A stretch of 7,334 nt of DNA from Bacteroidia bacterium (GTDB taxonomy: Bacteria; Bacteroidota; Bacteroidia; Bacteroidales; UBA12481), in NCBI GenBank assembly GCA_026391235.1, contig JAPLDV010000054.1, forward strand, positions 1 through 7,334. Direction: 5' to 3'. The notes under the pieces were generated by a model, which was not told where the DNA came from, ran no database searches, and worked only from the letters and a program-made list of their open reading frames with translations. Position 1 is the stretch's first letter, and each line of letters begins with the position of its first letter. The translations under genes were made by a program, and so were the position numbers. Positions 1-6,000 of the stretch are shown here, one piece after another.

Positions 1-71
1 GGCAATACAGCTGAGAGATTGTTGCCGTCGTAGATCTTCGTATCCGTCACTGCAGTGACCGTTATCTCACG
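1..71 (-). other. Start of a YDG-type domain (cut by window edge)
   Basis: The last 23 full residues read REITVTAVTDTKIYDGNNLS and a few more. The TKxYDGxxxA signature, with YDG in place of YG, is the start of the YDG domain family that often follows MBG domains. The rest lies outside the window. Confidence 0.7.
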
Positions 72-3000
72 CTGGGTAATGGAGAACAGGGCTCCCGTAT
101 AGACCAGGATTAAATTGCCGCTCAGGGCAAGATCTCCCTGATTGATATTATAGTCACCGACATCTTCACCCGAAACCCTTTCCAGTCCGCCGGTGAACGT
201 TTCGCCCAATGGCAGCGGATCAGGATCGAATGTATAAGTAAGTGCTGGATCTGATTCTCCGTAAACCTTGGTTTGCAGATCAGCCGTAACATAGACCGTA
301 AGAGGCGTGATCGTCAGCACGGCAGGAGTAAACGGTAAAAAGGTGATGTCATAATTTAGCCACATGTTAACATTGGATCCGTCCAGAATAGCCAGAGTTC
401 CCTGGGTGATGTTGTAACTTCCGACAATCTCTCCTGGAGCGCGTGCCAGTTCCCCATCCCATTTATCAGAGTATGGAAGCGGTGTCGGGGCAAATGAATA
501 GGTCAGAGGCGGATCAGATTCACCATAAACTTTGGTCTGCGGATCGATGGTAACTGTTATCTTGCGTGGAGTGATCTCGAACACGGCACCTACATAGGTA
601 ATGTTATAATTACCTGCGTTATTAATTGTCAGGGTATTCCGAAGGATGTCATAATAGTCAGCATAGAAACCTGTTTCACGAGAGAGTTCACCAACCATGA
701 CATCGCCCGTGGGAAGTGTTATACTTAGTGTGTAAGTCAGAAGCGGATCATCATATCCATACTCTTTTGTTTTTGCTTCAGCCGTAATGGTTATATCTTT
801 CTTACCGATCGTTACGGTTACCTCTGTGCGGACTGCACTTACGCATCCGGGAACAATGGTTGATTCAGACTCGGCCCATGCCTTGTAAACTCCTACGGCA
901 GTTCCTGTGGGCGCTACCGTTACGCTTCCACCGGTGGCGGCGGTATGCCAAACCACGGTCGCATTGGAAGGCGGAGTGGCCGATCCTGAATGTGGCGAAC
1001 CGTCATACGGACCGGTAAAGTCTATACCTGTCGGTGCGGCTGGTTTAACCACAGTTGCCGTGGTGGTCCCGGCAAGGCTGGTGCATCCGCTAACCGTAGC
1101 AGTAACACTGTAATCTCCTGACATTGAAGTTGTTGCATTCGTGCTCACCGTCGGGTTCTGTTCTGTTGAATTAAATCCAAGCGGACCGGTCCATGAATAA
1201 GAAGTGGCATCCGGAACGGTCGAAGCAAAAAGATTCAGTGTGCCGCCTGCGCAGATCGGACCGCTATTTGTGGCCGTTGGTGCAGCAGGAGGAGTTTTGA
1301 TCTCATAGATGGTTTCGGTTCGGCAATTGGGAGTCAACGAACACTCGGCATAAAACTTATAGATGCCTGGGGTATTAGTATCAGGCAGTCCCGAATTCAG
1401 TACCCCAACCGGATTGAATGGGGAGCCGGAACCGATTTTGGTTCCACCCGAGGAAACGGTAAACCAATCCAAGGAACCGGTAAGGGTATAGGTTACCGTA
1501 ACAGTTATATGATCGACACGCGCTTCATGGTTGGTCCCTGACGTGGATGTATTTATTGCTGAAAGCTGAACACCAAATGAGGCATCATTTATCTGTCCTG
1601 AAGTCCAGGTGATTCCCCAATTATCCGATGTGCTGCCATAATTTGCGGTAGCATCTGTTGTTCCCGGCCACATAGTGCTGGTCGCCTTATTACTTGAAAT
1701 CGTAGCTCCAGATACCAGTAGAACCTCATTATCATGGACCCTGGCATTAGTTCCACTATACTCTTCATGACGTTCAATGGCAACCTGGACCCCATTGATG
1801 GTGGCGCCTGAAGGAATGGCAAAGCCGTAGCCACTGGCTTTAAGATAGTTACTAATGGAATTACTGGCAGGAATGGCAGCGATTGCACGATTATTGTCCG
1901 AAGCCGTAACATATGTGGGATTGGACCATGCCGTTCCTGTACCTGACATGCTTGCGCCGGTGGTCGGATTTCTAGGTCCGCTCGTTGCTGAACCACCGGA
2001 TGGACAAACCGTTGAAGACGTCAATGTTCCACTGCCTCCCCGGCAAATCGATATACCTGTCGTACTCGGGGATGTATTGATCGTTACGGTGGCACTTCCC
2101 TGGGTTCCCCAGCAACCTTCGGCCGACCGGGCCCTGAAATAATAAGTTCCCGGTGTGCTAACGACCTCAATTGTTGAAGGAGTTGCCGTGGAAGTACCGT
2201 TGGAATTTGTACCCTGATAATAAATGGTACCGCTGCCTCCGTTGGATGCGGTAAGGGTGGCAGTGTTGCATACGGCTCCCCCGCCGCTTACTGTAACAGT
2301 TGTCGGAAGGGCGTTTACGGTGAGAGTAACAACATCGCTATTCCCGTTGCAATTGGTGCTTCCGGAAATTACCCTCCTGAAATAATAGGTGCCGGCATTG
2401 TTGTAATAGGTTAAAGAAACCGTCCAGTTCTGAGTGCTTCCAGGATTGGGAGAAACCGTTGAGTAAGAACCTGAGGGACCGGTTGTGGAAACCTGCCAGG
2501 TAAACGTTTCCGTGCCTGTCGGATTGCCTCCATCAATGGTTGTTCCGGCTGTTTCGGCGCATATTGCATGGGTATTGGTATTGACATTGCCATTGAACCC
2601 AATATCGTTGGTATTGACAACAGTCACTGCCATAGTGCTTGCACTACTGGTACTGCAGTCATTGGTGGCTGTTACCGTAATATTTCCATCTTCACCAACT
2701 GTTCCTGAGGTTGCCGTCATGCTTATTGTTCCCTGGCCTCCGGTTATCGACCATCCTGCCGGAACGGTCCATGTATAACTTGTTGCCCTGGCCACTGCTG
2801 TAATGCTGAAGGTGATTCCCGCAATACCCGGGCAAACAGGTGTGACACCTGTTATCGATCCTGGCGTGGGAGGTGTGGCATTGTAAATGATGATCACATC
2901 ATCGGTCGATGCCGTACAGGGAGCATTGCTGATGGTCCAGCGTAAGGTATAGGTACCGTATCCTCCGGCTGGTGTAAAGGTTGCCAGTGGATTTGAGGAG

Positions 3001-6000
3001 CTGCTGAACTGAGCCTGGCTGGTGCTTGGACCGGAAACAACCGACCATGCGCCGGTTCCCGTTACAGGAGTGTTCGCGGCAAGGGTAGTATTGGTGGCCG
3101 GGCTGCAAACGAGTTGGTCAATGCCTGCCGCTGCAGTTGTCGGAGGTGCGTTGATTATGAAATTGGCTAATGTTCTGCATCCGGGAACATTGGAACATTC
3201 GGCATAGAAGGGATAGATTCCGGGAGTATTCGTATTCGGCAAAACAGAACTCCCTACCGGATTAAATGGTGAACCTGAGCCAAGGAGCGTACCACCGGAT
3301 GAAGCGGTGTACCATTCAATGGTTCCATTAATATCATAGGTAACCGTAATTTTAATATAATCGACATTTGCGGTCCGACTAGCATAAGTAGTCAAATTCT
3401 CTACAGCCAGTGTCACCCCGAAGTTGGTAGCATTGGTCTCTGCTGGTGTCCATGAGGTACCCCAAAGGTCAGCTGTGCCACCATAATTTACTACAGTGGT
3501 GTTAGTGGTTGACCAACTGCCGGTGACTGCTTTATTACTCCCGGTGGCGGCACCACCTTTAAGAAGGCTTACCGTAACATCCTGTATGCCACCGCCACTG
3601 GTAGATGAACCCCAGCGATTAATAGAAACATCAATTCCAAGTATTGTCGCATTGGAAGGAATTGAAAACCCGTACCCGGTTGTATGGAGGTTTTGAGAAC
3701 TTCCACTGCTTGAAATAGCAGCAGTTACAGCATTGCCATCATCAGCTGAAATATAATTCAGGTTAGCCCAGGCAGTTCCTGAACCACTGTTAGCAGCTAA
3801 TCCAGCCATGGTCGGGCCGGCTGTTCCTGAACTGATTGTCGGGCAGGCTGATGTCACAGCAATGGTTCCACTTCCCCCAACACAAACGGTTGCACCGGAA
3901 GTTGTTGGCGGTGAATAGACTGTCACCGTCATCGTGCTGACAGCGGCCGGACAAGGACCGGCAGGATCATTCGTTGTCAATGTGAGAACCACTGATCCGC
4001 TGGAAATACTTGGAGTATAAGTAGAAGTTGTGCTTAACGCATCCCCGAAGGTTCCGCTCGGCGCGGTCCAGATTGATGTAGAAGCAGCTCCTCCAATAGA
4101 ACCTGCAAGTGTTATCTGACCGCCCGGACAGGTATTCTGATTCGGACCCGCATTGGCTGTAGCAGCAGGATCAATGGTCACCACCATGAAATCCGATCCT
4201 GCTCCGCAAGGTCCGGCCGGGTCATTTGTAGTCAGTGTTAAGATGACCGATCCTGCAGTAATATCTGCAGCAGATGGTGTATAGGTAGTGCTCAGATTGC
4301 CTGCATTCAGGAAACTACCCGTTCCACCAGTGGTCCAGGTAGAAGAAATGACTCCGGTGCCCGACCGGGTTCCGGTTATGCTGACCGTCGATCCCGAGCA
4401 AATGGTTTGATCCACGCCTGCATTGGCAGAAGCATTAAGATTTATTGTTAATATCATTTGATCTGATACGGAATTACATACACCCACCGGATCATCCGTG
4501 GTCAGGGTTAATGTAATGTTGCCGCCGGCAGATAGTTCACCTGCCGTCGGAGTATAAGTTGCCCCTAATGTGAAGGCATCCGGAGTAAAGGTTCCGGCGC
4601 CTCCGGTCCATGTTGCACTCGAAGAACTCCCGCCTCTGACCCCTGCCAGGGTTACCGAAGTGGTTGTATTACAAATGGTCTGATCCACCCCTGCATTTAC
4701 GGTTGCCGCCAGTTCGTTGGTCAGGAAAACATCATCATAGGAAGCGGTACAGGGGCTGCTGGAAATGGTCCATCTTAATGTGGCAATGGTACCGACCGGG
4801 ACACCGGTAACCGTTGTGGTTCTGGATGCAGGGGTGGTTATTGTTGCCGTGCCGCCTTGCAGGCTCCAGGCGCCGGTTCCCACTGTCGGGGCAATCGCAG
4901 CCATCGTAAAGGTGCTGGTATTGCATAATGTCTGATCAGGGCCTGCGTCGGCTGTTGACGGATTCCGGTTAAAGGTAACCAGCACATCATCAGTGGAGGG
5001 GGTACATGGACTGTTGCTTATTGTCCATCTGAGCGTATAGGCCGTACCGGCTGTTCCGCTGAAATTGGTACCAGGATCTGCGGCATTGACAAACGAGCCT
5101 CCCGTTCCGGTTACCACGCTCCATGCACCCGTTCCCACAAGCGCTGTATTGGCTGCCAAGGTTACGGTGGTCGATCCGCAAGTGGCTATATCCGTCTGGT
5201 CCGGACCGGCATTGGCGACGGTCGGAGCCGGATTAATGACGAAATTGGCTAATGTTCTGCATCCCGGAACATTGGAACATTCGGCATAGAACGGATAGAT
5301 TCCGGGAGTATCGGTATCGGGTAATCCGGAACCTGAAACCCCTTCCGGATTAAACGGAGTGCCGGTACCGATGGACAATCCGCCCACGGGAGAAGTATAC
5401 CAGTAAATATCACCATTTAATTCATAGGTAACCGTGACTTGAATATAATCAACGTATGCTGTGGTGTTATTGAGAAAAGAATTACTGATGGTCGCAGAAA
5501 GAGCAACACCGAAGTTCGATGCATTGACATCTGCCGATGTCCATGTTGTACCCCACAGATCAGATGAAGACCCGTAATTTGCCCCTGTTTCGCTGGTAGG
5601 CCAATTGGTTGAGGTTGCCCCGCGGTTACTTCCCGAATTCGCACCTCCTTTTATCATATAAAGGGAGTTGTCGCGGACCGTTCCGCCCCCACCTTTATAC
5701 CGGCTGATGGAGGCAGCAATGCCTTTTATGGTAGCACCTGAAGGAATTGAAAAACTGAAATTAGTTGCATTCAGGTTTTGTGATGTTATGCCCAACCAGC
5801 CATCGGCCACAGTGGCATAAGAATTATTATCGGATATGACATTACCGGGATTGGTCCAGGCTGTACCTGACCCGCTGGTTGCTCCTGTACCGGCAAAACT
5901 GGGACCGCTTGTTCCCGAACTTATCGATGGGCAGGCTGAGGTGACAGCCAAAGTTCCGGTGCCACCCACGCAAATGGTTGTCCCGGTGGTAGTCGGCGGT

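Larger units (their letters stand above)
1296..3149 (-). repeat. Altered third unit (A3-G-H-I-F3)
   Basis: This 618-residue stretch opens with a third A-type domain and closes with a third split F-type domain, as in units 1 and 2. The four middle domains B-E are absent. In their place are a PKD-like domain (G) and two Ig-like domains (H, I) unrelated in detail to B-E. Equivalent points in the F tails are 2,082 bases apart between units 1 and 2 and 1,854 bases apart between units 2 and 3, both multiples of three. It may be a cassette whose core was exchanged, or an older arrangement from which the A-F cassettes derive. Confidence 0.75.
3150..3917 (-). other. Split Ig-like domain F2 with an internal beta-rich module
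   Basis: The 256-residue region has the same two-part Ig-like frame as F1. It opens with SPPTTSGATVCVGGSGTI and resumes after the insertion at TIEWYTASSGG, then GIYPFYAECSNVPGC and LANFIIN. The tail protein sequence from TPGIYPFYAECS to NVPGCRTLANF is identical to F1. It again has four cysteines in the same places. Confidence 0.8.
3150..5231 (-). repeat. Super-repeat unit 2 (domains A2-B2-C2-D2-E2-F2)
   Basis: This is the second copy of the six-domain cassette, 694 residues long and directly abutting unit 1 in frame. Order and lengths match unit 1 closely (A 88, B 85, C 91, D 90, E 84, F 256 residues). Similarity is strong in domains A-E and in the tail of F, and weaker in the module inserted within F. 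The copies are well diverged in DNA except for one 71-base segment near the end of F. Confidence 0.9.

Noticed and set aside
605..610. TATAAT hexamer, and TTGACA hexamers at 2581 and 2614
   Set aside because: They lie inside the giant coding frame, are unpaired at promoter spacing, and have no downstream gene to serve.
1589..1996. A 135-codon open frame on the minus strand
   Set aside because: It is offset by one frame from the large gene, and its translation shows no domain and a Gln/Pro/Arg-rich composition. The in-frame translation of the same bases gives the conserved module of F3.
3022..5289. Two plus-strand frames (3022-3207 and 5065-5289) that end in nearly the same peptide
   Set aside because: The shared tail is just the antisense reading of the 71-base near-identical segment in F1 and F2, not a conserved small protein family.
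1488..5933. The F inserts as glycoside hydrolase or peptidase domains
   Set aside because: No conserved acidic pair, Ser-His-Asp arrangement or metal-binding motif is shared by the three copies. Only structural glycine, tryptophan and strand motifs are conserved.
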